From the NCBI GenBank assembly GCA_035556075.1, contig DATMFQ010000006.1, positions 124,001-188,000 of the forward strand: a stretch of DNA of 64,000 nt, in the 5' to 3' direction. Both the position numbers and the translations under genes were made by a program. The stretch is from 73-13 sp035556075 (GTDB lineage Bacteria; Actinomycetota; Actinomycetes; Actinomycetales; Microbacteriaceae). The notes below the pieces were generated by a model. That model was given only the letters and a program-made list of their open reading frames with translations. It did not search any database and had not been told where the DNA came from. Below, piece after piece: positions 8,535-15,694 of the stretch; position 1 is the first letter of the stretch, and the number at the start of each line of letters is the position of its first letter.

Positions 8535-10178
8535 TTGGAGCAGATCACCGTCGCGGAAGCCATCGGTCGCACCCTCGCCGCCGCGGGCGCATCCCGCGCG
8601 TTCGGCGTCGTCGGCAGCGGTAATTTCCATATGACGAATGCGCTCATCAACTCGGGTGTGGAGTTCACCCAGTCGCGGCACGAGCTGGGCGGGGCGCTCA
8701 TGGCCGACGCGTATGCGCGGCTCACCGGCACGGTGCCGGTCGTCTCCGTGCACCAGGGTGGCGGCTACCTCAATGCGCTCACCGGCGTCCTCGAGTCGGT
8801 CAAGGCCCACACCGGGCTCGTTGTCCTCGCCGGTGCGGTCGCGCGCGGCGATGTCGTCTCGAACTTCCATCTCGACCAGGTCCGCGCCTTCGAGGCCGTC
8901 GGCGGCCTCGCGCTCCGGGTCGAGGGCGCACACCAGGCCATCGCGGTCGCAGCGGCAGCGGTCCACCAGGCCGCACTGCAGCGACGCCCCGTCCTCCTTG
9001 ACGTGCCCGTCGATGTGCAGGAGGAGCTCGTGGCCTGGGCCCCGGACCTCGTCCCACCGGCGCCGCAGGTGCTGCGCGCGGGCGCCTCGCGGGAATCGAT
9101 CGAGCGCATCGCGGACGAGCTCCTCGCTGCCGAGCGCCCCCTCATCGTCGCTGGTCGCGGGGCGAAGCACGCGAAGGCCGAGCTCCTTGCCGTCGCGGCG
9201 TCGACCGGCGCGCTCGTGGTGCCATCCGGCGGCGCGCGCGGGCTCTTCGAGGGCGAGGAGTGGGGGTTTGACGTCATGGGCGGCTTCGCGACGGATGCGG
9301 CCGCCGAACTCATGCAGGAGGCGGACCTCCTCGTCGTCTTCGGGGCCGCACTGACCAAGTGGACGGCGCGCGGCGGTGCCCTCACCGACGGCAAGCGCAT
9401 CGTGCAGGTCGACGACCAGGCGACCGCGTTCGGCCTGCACCGGGAGGTCGAGCTCGGCATCCTCGGCGACTCGGCCGCCGTCGCGGGTGAGCTGGCCGAG
9501 GTGCTGGGCCAGCGCATTCCTGCCGGTCGCACCGCCTGGCGCACCCCGGAGACCCGCGAGCGCCTCGCGAAGGGCCGATACTGGGCGGATCAGCCGCTCG
9601 ACGACCGCTCCACCGCCGAGCACATCGACCCCGGCGTGCTCTCCCGCCATCTCGACCGGACGCTGCCGCGCGAGCGCACCGTCATCGTCGACGGGGGCAA
9701 TGTCAACGCCTACGCCGGTTCCTTCTACCGTGTCCCGGATGCGGACGGCTATCTCCTCGACATCGCCTCGCAGTCGATCGGCTCGGGCCTCGGCGAAGCG
9801 ATCGGCGCCGCCCTCGCGCGCCCCGACCGACTGCCGCTGCTGTCGACGGGGGACGGCTCGCTCCTGATGAATGCGGTCGAGTTGGAGACCGCGGTCCGGG
9901 AGCGACTGGGCCTCCTCATCGTCGTCCTCAACGACAGCGCGTACGGCGCCGAGGTCCACATCTTCCATCAGGACCCGCAGAAGGAGACGGTGGTCTTCCC
10001 CGACACCGACATCGCAGCGATTGCGCGCGGCTATGGCTGCGAGGCCATCACCGTGCGGTCCCTGGACGACCTCGCGCCGCTCGAGGGCTGGCTCGCTGGC
10101 CCCCGCGACCGCCCCTTCCTCATCGACGCGAAGATCGAGGGCTTCGCCTCGCCCCTCATGGAGCAGGACATGCACTGA
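8535..10178 (+). CDS. Thiamine diphosphate-dependent enzyme of the acetolactate synthase/benzoylformate decarboxylase superfamily
   Basis: 547 aa, started at TTG 8535 after a strong GGGAGGAG ribosome site; a TAGCCT box at 8461-8466 is a likely -10. The N-terminal PYR domain has the catalytic Glu (SRHELGGALMADAYARLTG, Glu50). The middle domain is Rossmann-like (ERPLIVAGRGAKHAKAELLAVAA). The C-terminal PP domain has the ThDP/Mg motif GDGS about 25 residues before N (near residues 439-465). The family includes acetolactate synthase, benzoylformate decarboxylase, glyoxylate carboligase and hydrolases, and nothing here decides among them. Its place between IclR and the demethylases suggests a 2-oxo acid from aromatic catabolism. 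Confidence 0.8.
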   Translation: MEQITVAEAIGRTLAAAGASRAFGVVGSGNFHMTNALINSGVEFTQSRHELGGALMADAYARLTGTVPVVSVHQGGGYLNALTGVLESVKAHTGLVVLAGAVARGDVVSNFHLDQVRAFEAVGGLALRVEGAHQAIAVAAAAVHQAALQRRPVLLDVPVDVQEELVAWAPDLVPPAPQVLRAGASRESIERIADELLAAERPLIVAGRGAKHAKAELLAVAASTGALVVPSGGARGLFEGEEWGFDVMGGFATDAAAELMQEADLLVVFGAALTKWTARGGALTDGKRIVQVDDQATAFGLHREVELGILGDSAAVAGELAEVLGQRIPAGRTAWRTPETRERLAKGRYWADQPLDDRSTAEHIDPGVLSRHLDRTLPRERTVIVDGGNVNAYAGSFYRVPDADGYLLDIASQSIGSGLGEAIGAALARPDRLPLLSTGDGSLLMNAVELETAVRERLGLLIVVLNDSAYGAEVHIFHQDPQKETVVFPDTDIAAIARGYGCEAITVRSLDDLAPLEGWLAGPRDRPFLIDAKIEGFASPLMEQDMH

Positions 10179-10202
10179 GCCCGCGGCCGCGCACGCGTTC
10201 CC

Positions 10203-10259
10203 TCGCACGCGCGATCAGCTGGCGCACGCGCGATCGCTGCCGCACACGCGATCGCTCGG
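10203..10259. repeat. Three tandem ~19-bp repeats in an intergenic region
   Basis: The unit CGCAC(G/A)CGCGATC(A/G)GCTGG-like occurs three times in a row (10203, 10223, 10241), each containing the palindrome-rich CGCGATC. It begins 25 bases after the ThDP enzyme stop. Function unknown; it could be a remnant of slippage or a protein-binding array. Confidence 0.5.
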
Positions 10260-10287
10260 GCCTCCGCATGCATCCGCCTTGCCGGAT

Positions 10288-10352
10288 GGCGGGGGATTCA
10301 CCGGGTGGCGGGCCTGCCAGCACGCATACCCGCCGCTCGATGAATCCCCGCC
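10288..10352. repeat. Long imperfect hairpin downstream of the ThDP enzyme
   Basis: Left arm 10288-10312 and right arm 10328-10352 form an approximately 25-bp stem: the outer GGCGGGGATTCA/TGAATCCCCGCC part is near perfect, the inner GGCGGG part perfect. The loop is about 15 bases. It lies between the convergent ThDP gene and DUF559 gene and probably acts as a bidirectional terminator. A second hairpin with a similar TGGCGGGT core stands at 11433-11466. Confidence 0.5.
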
Positions 10353-10450
10353 GTCCCGTGCCTGGAAGGTCGGTGCACGCGGGAGTGGGGAGCGCGCTTT
10401 GGCGCTCCGCGGGCGCGCCCGCCGCGACGCGATGAATGCGCGGGTCCCGC

Positions 10451-11266
10451 TCAGCGGTGCAACCCACGATCGACCGCGCCGAGGATGCGACCGATCGTCT
10501 CGGGCCAGCGACGCACGACCTGCACGAAGTCGAAGCGGAACGTGGTGTAGTCGTGGAGCCGCAGTGCCGCGTCGTGCGCGATGTCCGAGCGGCGCTGTCG
10601 GGCATCGCGATGGAACTCGTACCCGTCCGCCTGAATGACCAGCCGGCTGCCGATGAGGAAGTCGACGCGGTGCCCGAGGATCGACACCTGCTGCTGCACG
10701 GGCAACCCGAACTCGAGCATGCCGTGGAGCAGCACGGTCTCCAGCGGCGATTCCGACAGCGGCGAACCGACCCGGGCGCACTCGCGCGCCGCACGGCTCT
10801 GCCATGGTGCCGCGCGGAGTGCCGCCGGCGAGATCAGGCCGTGGTGCAGGCCCGACTCCCACACGACGAGAGCCTCGCGTCGGGGCAGGCAGGTCGCGGC
10901 GTGGGCGAGCACATCAAGGATCGGCACGACGAGCGGGTCGAGATGCTCGCCGACGAGGGCAGCCCGGTGCACCCGCGCATTCGCGCTGCCGCGCGAGTTC
11001 GCATGGGCCGGTCGCCAGAGGTGGAGCCGGTCGGTGGGCTCGAGGACACCGAGGCCGAGGTGCTCCGCTGCCGACGCGCAGGTGAGGGGGCTGCCATGCG
11101 TCGCCGCTCGGCGCAGCAACGGTGGTGCGCGATCGGTGAGGACCCAGTTGCGACCGATCGTCTCGAGTCCGGCGCGCCGGATCCGGTACGCGTCGTGACC
11201 GGCGCGTGCCAGGCTGCGCCGGTGCGCGATTCCGCCGTGCGCATCGAGCCAGTCCCGGACCTGCAT
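10451..11266 (-). CDS. DUF559-type (Vsr-like endonuclease fold) protein with N-terminal AbiEi-like winged helix
   Basis: 271 aa from ATG 11264-11266 (MQVRDWLDAHGGIAHRRSLARAGHDAYRIRRA). Residues 1-50 look like the AbiEi-type helix-turn-helix common on actinobacterial proteins of this class. The C-terminal 110 residues contain a DUF559 core: SPLETVLLHGMLEFGLPVQQQVSILGHRVDFLIGSRLVIQADGYEFH with candidate PD-(D/E)XK acidic residues (E of PLE, D of VDF, D of QADGYEFH) and a distal RRSDIAHD. Such genes are scattered as singletons in Actinobacteria, with no proven role. There is no toxin partner next to it. Both flanks are hairpin-rich and contain GAATGCG motifs (10434, 11373, 11396). Confidence 0.6.
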   Translation of the reverse strand: MQVRDWLDAHGGIAHRRSLARAGHDAYRIRRAGLETIGRNWVLTDRAPPLLRRAATHGSPLTCASAAEHLGLGVLEPTDRLHLWRPAHANSRGSANARVHRAALVGEHLDPLVVPILDVLAHAATCLPRREALVVWESGLHHGLISPAALRAAPWQSRAARECARVGSPLSESPLETVLLHGMLEFGLPVQQQVSILGHRVDFLIGSRLVIQADGYEFHRDARQRRSDIAHDAALRLHDYTTFRFDFVQVVRRWPETIGRILGAVDRGLHR

Positions 11267-11432
11267 CCCCTGAGTGTGGCCCGGGCTCGATCGGCTCGGG
11301 GCCGCAACCACCACATTGTGGAGAAGCTGCGGTGGCCGCGAGGTGTGGACGGGGCAACGCGCAAGTCCGCACGAATGCGCGATACCGCTCCCTCCGCATT
11401 CCTCCCGACTCCGGGCGGCGGCTGATTCGCTC

Positions 11433-11466
11433 AGTGGCGGGTTCCCGCGCGCTCAGACCCGCCACT
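11433..11466. repeat. 10-bp perfect inverted repeat
   Basis: AGTGGCGGGT (11433-11442) and ACCCGCCACT (11457-11466) around a 14-base loop. It lies in the 278-base gap between the DUF559 start and the ligM2 end and resembles the hairpin at 10288-10352. Two GAATGCG motifs in opposite orientation (11373, 11396) lie just upstream. Confidence 0.45.
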
Positions 11467-11490
11467 CGGTCAACACCCCGCCACGCAACG

Positions 11491-11528
11491 CGACGGGCGG
11501 CGGACCCAATCGGATCCGCCGCCCGTCG
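11491..11528 (-). terminator. Strong hairpin terminator after ligM2
   Basis: Arms 11491-11507 and 11512-11528 pair at 16 of 17 positions around a 4-base loop (AATC). The stem starts 17 bases beyond the ligM2 stop. It has no U-tract, but is the most stable simple hairpin of the region, so intrinsic termination of the ligM2 transcript is likely. Confidence 0.75.
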
Positions 11529-11544
11529 GCGATCGTGCCAGGAC

Positions 11545-12945
11545 TCAGTGCTTGTAGCCGGTGCGCCAGCCGCCCTGGTACTCGGCGCGCGCGGTCTCCG
11601 CGTAGGGGACCGGCGAGACGATCGCGCGGACGGCGACCTGGCGGTGCGGCTCGACCGTGGTCTTGCCCGAGTTCGGCTGCTCGCCCCACAGGACGCGGAC
11701 CTCGGCGCCGAGCGGGACGTCCGGGTTCACCGTCGCGAGCGAGAGGCCGCGGCGCTCGTTGGCGGTGACGCCGGTGAAGAGCGAGAGGCCCACGACGTTG
11801 TCGTCCGCATCCACCACGGCGTCGAAGTTCGACGAGCCGTAGTTCGCGTTCGGCAGGTCGAAGAACATCGCCGGCTCCTGGTCGCGGTCGACGAACGACG
11901 CCCAGATCGCGGCGAGGTCCTCGTCGTTCCAGGCGAGCGTCACCTTGCGGCGCTGCGTGGCCGGGTCGATCGCCTCGAGCGCGTCGCGGCCGATGAAGTC
12001 GTGGTCGAACTTCACGAACGAGCCGTAGCCGAGCTCCCACGGGTTGAGGTAGTAGTCCTCGATGTTGTCCGAGACGAACGAGCCGGCGAGCGCGTTGATC
12101 GCCTCGTAGGACTTGACACCCGACCACTCGCGGAAGCCGCGCTCGGCCTCGGAGGAGTAGATCGCCGGCAGCGGTGAGGGGATCCAGCCGGACTCGAGCG
12201 TGTTCGAGGAGTAGGCACGCGAACCGCAGGGCTCGATGCCGAACTCGGCGCCGGCCTCGAGGATGAGTTCGCGGACGCGACCGTGCTGCTCGTAGGGGCC
12301 CCAGATCTCGAGGCCCGGCGCGCCGGCCATGCCGTGGCGCAGGGTGCGGATGTTGAGTCCGGCGACCTCGAGGTGGCCCATGTGGAAGAACTTGACCTGC
12401 TCGACCTTGCGTCCGGCGAGCCGCTCGATGATGTCCCACGCCTTCGGGCCTTGGATCTGGAAGCGGTAGGAGGTGCGCGTGACGGCCTCGCCGTACGGGC
12501 GGGAGTTCGAGCGGTCGTCGTACACGGTCTCGACGTCGTAGCCGCCGGTCTCCGCCTGGTACTGGAGCCAGTTCGCGCCCGGCGCGCGGCCAACGTAGAC
12601 GAGTTCGTTCTGCGCCTCGTGGAAGAGGATGCCGTCGCCGATGACGCCGCCGTTGGAGGCGACGGGGACGAACTGCTTCGCGCGGTCGACCGGGAAGTTG
12701 TCGAAGGAGTTGATGCCGGTCTCCGTGAGGAGGCGCAGCGCGTCCGGGCCCTTGATGTAGAAGTTGACCATGTGGTGCGTCTGGTCATACAGGACGGCGG
12801 TCTCGCGCCAGGCCTTCTGCTCGCGGCGCCAGTTGGTGAACTCGGCCGGGACGACCGGGTAGATGTAGGTACCGAGCTTTGAGTTGCGCAGCAGATCGAC
12901 GGGGTTGCCGGTCTCGTCGAGGAGTTGCTGGAGGTTCTCCGCCAT
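11545..12945 (-). CDS. ligM: LigM-like THF-dependent aromatic O-demethylase (copy 2)
   Basis: 466 aa from ATG 12943-12945 (MAENLQQLLDETGNPVDLLRN), preceded by a GGGAG ribosome site; the frame stays open upstream but runs through the promoter. It follows the LigM pattern closely: YPVVPAEFTNWRREQKAWRETAVLYDQTHHM, ELVYVGRAPGANW with the Arg at about 120, GSRAYSSNTLESG with Tyr245, and FVKFDHDFIGRDAL. Known LigM takes the methyl group from vanillate or 3-O-methylgallate to THF, giving protocatechuate or gallate. It is divergent from galB, sharing a region with both a PadR-type and a GntR-type operator, so demethylation and ring cleavage appear co-regulated. Vanillate versus syringate preference cannot be told. 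Confidence 0.9.
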   Translation of the reverse strand: MAENLQQLLDETGNPVDLLRNSKLGTYIYPVVPAEFTNWRREQKAWRETAVLYDQTHHMVNFYIKGPDALRLLTETGINSFDNFPVDRAKQFVPVASNGGVIGDGILFHEAQNELVYVGRAPGANWLQYQAETGGYDVETVYDDRSNSRPYGEAVTRTSYRFQIQGPKAWDIIERLAGRKVEQVKFFHMGHLEVAGLNIRTLRHGMAGAPGLEIWGPYEQHGRVRELILEAGAEFGIEPCGSRAYSSNTLESGWIPSPLPAIYSSEAERGFREWSGVKSYEAINALAGSFVSDNIEDYYLNPWELGYGSFVKFDHDFIGRDALEAIDPATQRRKVTLAWNDEDLAAIWASFVDRDQEPAMFFDLPNANYGSSNFDAVVDADDNVVGLSLFTGVTANERRGLSLATVNPDVPLGAEVRVLWGEQPNSGKTTVEPHRQVAVRAIVSPVPYAETARAEYQGGWRTGYKH

Positions 12946-13017
12946 CGTGGTCTTCTCCCTTGAAGTGGGGTGATTTTTTGAGGAATGCGCGGGGTCGCGC
13001 AGGTGGGTGTCGCGCCG

Positions 13018-13023
13018 AGTGTA
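13018..13023 (-). promoter_or_regulatory. Candidate -10 box of ligM2
   Basis: On the minus strand this reads TACACT, 73 bases upstream of the ligM2 ATG. The -35 position falls inside the palindrome at 13031-13054, so a bound repressor would exclude RNA polymerase. Confidence 0.4.
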
Positions 13024-13030
13024 GCGCAAG

Positions 13031-13054
13031 AAATACCTATCGCCATAGGTATTT
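13031..13054. promoter_or_regulatory. PadR/VanR-type operator between ligM2 and galB
   Basis: A perfect inverted repeat: AAATACCTAT (13031-13040), CGCC, ATAGGTATTT (13045-13054). The layout of 10-4-10 with a TAGGTATTT half-site matches, as I recall it, the operator of the PadR-type VanR of Corynebacterium glutamicum, which controls vanillate demethylase. A near copy lies in the metF promoter (27328-27351). The PadR gene at 23392-23970 is the likely regulator. Confidence 0.72.
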
Positions 13055-13060
13055 CTACAG

Positions 13061-13072
13061 ATTGTAGACAAT
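13061..13072. promoter_or_regulatory. GntR-like operator between ligM2 and galB
   Basis: ATTGT-AG-ACAAT, six bases from the PadR-type site. With flanks it matches the site at 5896-5907 as GATTGTNNACAATT. A CATAAT hexamer at 13092-13097 is a possible -10 for galB, so this site would sit over or just above that promoter. Confidence 0.6.
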
Positions 13073-13135
13073 TTCGAGGACATTCGTGCGCCATAATGGG
13101 TCGGTCCCGATCACCGTCCTGAGGAGGCCGCCCGA

Positions 13136-13876
13136 ATGTCCACCATGCTCGTCGTCAGTGCTCACGCCGGTGACTTCGTCTGGCGTGCCGGCGGTGCCAT
13201 CGCCAGCCACGTGCTTCGCGGCGGCCGCGCCGTCGTCGTGTGCCTGTCCTACGGGGAGCGCGGCGAGTCCGCCAGCCAGTGGCTCGCGGGCAAGACCCTC
13301 GAGGAGATCAAGGCCATCCGTGCCGAGGAGGCGCAGGCCGCGGCGGACGCGCTCGGCGCCGAGATCCGCTTCCTCGACCTCGGCGACTACCCGCTGCGGG
13401 AGTCCGACGAGTCGATCACCGCGATCGTCCGGGTCATGCGGGAGATCCAGCCCGACCTCGTGCTCACCCACCCGCTTGGTGACCCGTACAACGGCGACCA
13501 CCCGGCCGCGGCGCGGATGACGCTCGAGGCGCGCGTCCAGGCGCAGGCGATCGGCGTCGCGCTCGACGGCCGCACCCCGACGAAGGACGAGATCATCGGC
13601 GCGCCGCCGGTCTTCTTCTTCGAGCCGCACCAGCCCGAGATGTCCGGCTTCAAGCCCGAGGTCCTCCTCGACGTCACCGCCGGCTGGGAGCGCAAGCAGG
13701 CCGCGATGGAGACGCTGCCCGCCCAGAAGCACATGTGGGAGTACTACACGCAGCTCGCGATCCGTCGCGGCGTGCAGCTCAAGCGCAACGCTGGCCCCAA
13801 CCTCGGCCTGCCCGTCTCGATCATGTCCGAGGCGTACATGCGGTACTACCCGCAGGTCACCGACACCCTCGCCTAG
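13136..13876 (+). CDS. galB: 4-oxalomesaconate hydratase, GalB (PIG-L/LmbE fold)
   Basis: 246 aa. The metal-binding start SAHAGDFVWRAGGAIASHVLRGG and VVCLSYGERGES are the form of the PIG-L fold found in GalB rather than in GlcNAc deacetylases (which have HPDD). A second metal His lies in LTHPLGDPYNGDHPAA. Known GalB hydrates 4-oxalomesaconate to 4-carboxy-4-hydroxy-2-oxoadipate in gallate degradation. A GAGGAGG ribosome site stands 8 bases before ATG. It is first of galB-galC-galD-dioxygenase-PLP enzyme, and the following galC and galD encode exactly the neighbouring pathway steps, which supports this over a sugar deacetylase. Confidence 0.88.
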   Translation: MSTMLVVSAHAGDFVWRAGGAIASHVLRGGRAVVVCLSYGERGESASQWLAGKTLEEIKAIRAEEAQAAADALGAEIRFLDLGDYPLRESDESITAIVRVMREIQPDLVLTHPLGDPYNGDHPAAARMTLEARVQAQAIGVALDGRTPTKDEIIGAPPVFFFEPHQPEMSGFKPEVLLDVTAGWERKQAAMETLPAQKHMWEYYTQLAIRRGVQLKRNAGPNLGLPVSIMSEAYMRYYPQVTDTLA

Positions 13877-13887
13877 GAGGCACGCGC

Positions 13888-14586
13888 ATGGCACGGCATC
13901 AGATCGTCACCGGTCACCCGAAGGCCGACCCCGCCATCGCCGCCGAGCTCGCGCAGTACGGCTCGGCGACGGTGCACGAGGCGATGGGGCGCATCGGGTA
14001 TGCCGGGCACCGCATTCGTCCCATCCAGCAGGGCGCCGCGATCGCGGGCACCGCGGTCACCGTACGCTGTGCGCCGGGTGACAACCTCATGATCCACGCG
14101 GCCATCGAGCAGGCGGGGGAGGGCGACGTCGTCGTCGTCGTCCCGACCACCGACTCGGCGTTCGGCTTCATCGGCGAGCTCATGGCGACGCAGCTGCAGG
14201 TCCGCGGCGTGCGCGGCTACGTCACCTCCGGTGGCGTGCGCGACACTGACGAGCTGCGACGAATGGGGTTCCCGGTCTGGACGAAGTTCGTCGCGGCCGA
14301 GGGCACGGTCAAGGACACTGCCGGCTCGGTCAATGTCCCCGTCGTCCTCGAGGGCACCACCGTCGAGCCCGGCGACATCGTCGTTGCGGACGATGACGGG
14401 GTCACGATCGTGCCGCGACGGCTCGCCGCCGAGGCGCTCGCCGCGTCGAAGGCGCGCGCCGAGCGGGAGGCGGCGGCGCGCGCGCGGTACTACGACGGCG
14501 AGATCTCCATGGACGTCAACGGCCTTCGGCCCGTCTTCGAGTCTCTCGGGATCGAGTACGTCGCCTACGAGGGGCCCGCCGAGTGA
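13888..14586 (+). CDS. galC: 4-carboxy-4-hydroxy-2-oxoadipate aldolase, GalC/LigK-like (RraA fold)
   Basis: 232 aa from ATG 13888 after AGGAGG. The RraA/HMG-aldolase fold is evident: GSATVHEAMGRIGYAGHRIRPI, GDNLMIHAAIEQAGEGDVVVVVPTTDSAFGFIGELMATQLQVRGVRGYVTSGGVRDTDELR. The GGVRD motif (about 115-119) supplies the Arg and metal-binding Asp of class II pyruvate aldolases. The C-terminal YYDGEISMDVNGLRPVFESLGIEYV is typical of the CHA aldolases. It splits 4-carboxy-4-hydroxy-2-oxoadipate into pyruvate and oxaloacetate. It begins 11 bases after galB and overlaps galD. Confidence 0.9.
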   Translation: MARHQIVTGHPKADPAIAAELAQYGSATVHEAMGRIGYAGHRIRPIQQGAAIAGTAVTVRCAPGDNLMIHAAIEQAGEGDVVVVVPTTDSAFGFIGELMATQLQVRGVRGYVTSGGVRDTDELRRMGFPVWTKFVAAEGTVKDTAGSVNVPVVLEGTTVEPGDIVVADDDGVTIVPRRLAAEALAASKARAEREAAARARYYDGEISMDVNGLRPVFESLGIEYVAYEGPAE

Positions 14587-15665
14587 GTGCCGCGTCCGAG
14601 GGGATCCCTGCCATGCTCATGCGCGGCGGGACCTCGAAGGGCGCGTTCTTCCTTGCCGAGGATCTGCCGGCGGAGCGCGCCGAGCGTGACCGCCTGCTCC
14701 TGGAGATCATGGGCTCCCCGGACCCCACCCAGATCGACGGCGTCGGCGGGGCGCACCCGCTGCGGTCGAAGGTCGCGGTCGTGTCACGGTCGGCGGAGAC
14801 CGGGATCGACCTCGACTACCTCTTCCTCCAGGTCAGCGTCGACGAACCGCTCGTCGCCGACTCGCAGACCTGCGGCAACATCATCGCCGGGGTCGGCCCC
14901 TTCGCGCTCGAGCGCGGACTCATTCAGCCCGGCGATCCCCGCACGAGCGTGACGATCCGCCTCGTCAACACGGGCGATCTCGCGGTCGAGACCTTCGCCA
15001 CTCCCGGCGGTCGGGTCGAGTATGCCGGGGATACCGCGATCGATGGCGTTCCCGGCACGGCCGCGCCCATCGAGATCGCCATGGGCGGTGCGGCACCGAC
15101 GAAACCGGTGCTGCCGACCGGCCGGCTGATCGACGTCATCGACGGCCACGAGGTCACGCTCGTCGACAACGGCATGCCGGTCGTCCTCCTGCGCGCCGAG
15201 GACTTCGGCGTCGCCGGTGACGAGAAGCCGGCGGACCTCGAAGCTCGCGAGGAGCTGCGCGCCGCACTCGAGTCGATCCGTCTACGCGCGGGCGAGCTGT
15301 TCGGCCTCGGCAATGTGACCGAGCAGACGGTGCCGAAGCTCTCGCTGCTCAGCCCACCGCGTGAGGGCGGCGCGGTCGCGACCCGCACATTCATCCCACA
15401 CCGCGTCCACACCTCGATCGGCGTGCTCATGGCCGCGTCGGTCGCCGCGGGGATATCGATCCCCGGCACGGTCGCAGACGGCGTGGCCGTCGTCGGGGAG
15501 GACGAATGCGGTGCCGGCGGTGCGCTCGTCATCGAGCACCCGAGCGGGTCGCTCACCTCGACGGTGCGGGTGGCCCGCGCCGAGGACGGTCGCTGGCTCG
15601 GCTCGAGCATCACGATCCGGACCGCTCGGAAACTGTTTGACGGCCGCGTCTTCCCGCGGCCGTAG
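14583..15665 (+). CDS. galD: 4-oxalomesaconate tautomerase, GalD (PrpF family)
   Basis: 360 aa, GTG start inside the galC stop (GTGA). PrpF-fold features: MLMRGGTSKGAFFLAEDLP at the N-terminus, GVGGAHPLRSKVAVVS, and the conserved Cys motif SQTCGNIIAGVGPFALERG. PrpF members isomerise double bonds in unsaturated tricarboxylates. Between GalC and a dioxygenase, the GalD function (keto-enol/double-bond tautomerisation of 4-oxalomesaconate before hydration) fits best. A plain aconitate isomerase is the alternative but would not explain the neighbours. Confidence 0.88.
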   Translation: MSAASEGIPAMLMRGGTSKGAFFLAEDLPAERAERDRLLLEIMGSPDPTQIDGVGGAHPLRSKVAVVSRSAETGIDLDYLFLQVSVDEPLVADSQTCGNIIAGVGPFALERGLIQPGDPRTSVTIRLVNTGDLAVETFATPGGRVEYAGDTAIDGVPGTAAPIEIAMGGAAPTKPVLPTGRLIDVIDGHEVTLVDNGMPVVLLRAEDFGVAGDEKPADLEAREELRAALESIRLRAGELFGLGNVTEQTVPKLSLLSPPREGGAVATRTFIPHRVHTSIGVLMAASVAAGISIPGTVADGVAVVGEDECGAGGALVIEHPSGSLTSTVRVARAEDGRWLGSSITIRTARKLFDGRVFPRP

Positions 15666-15694
15666 TCTGGAAGCCAAGTCAAGGAGGACCACGC

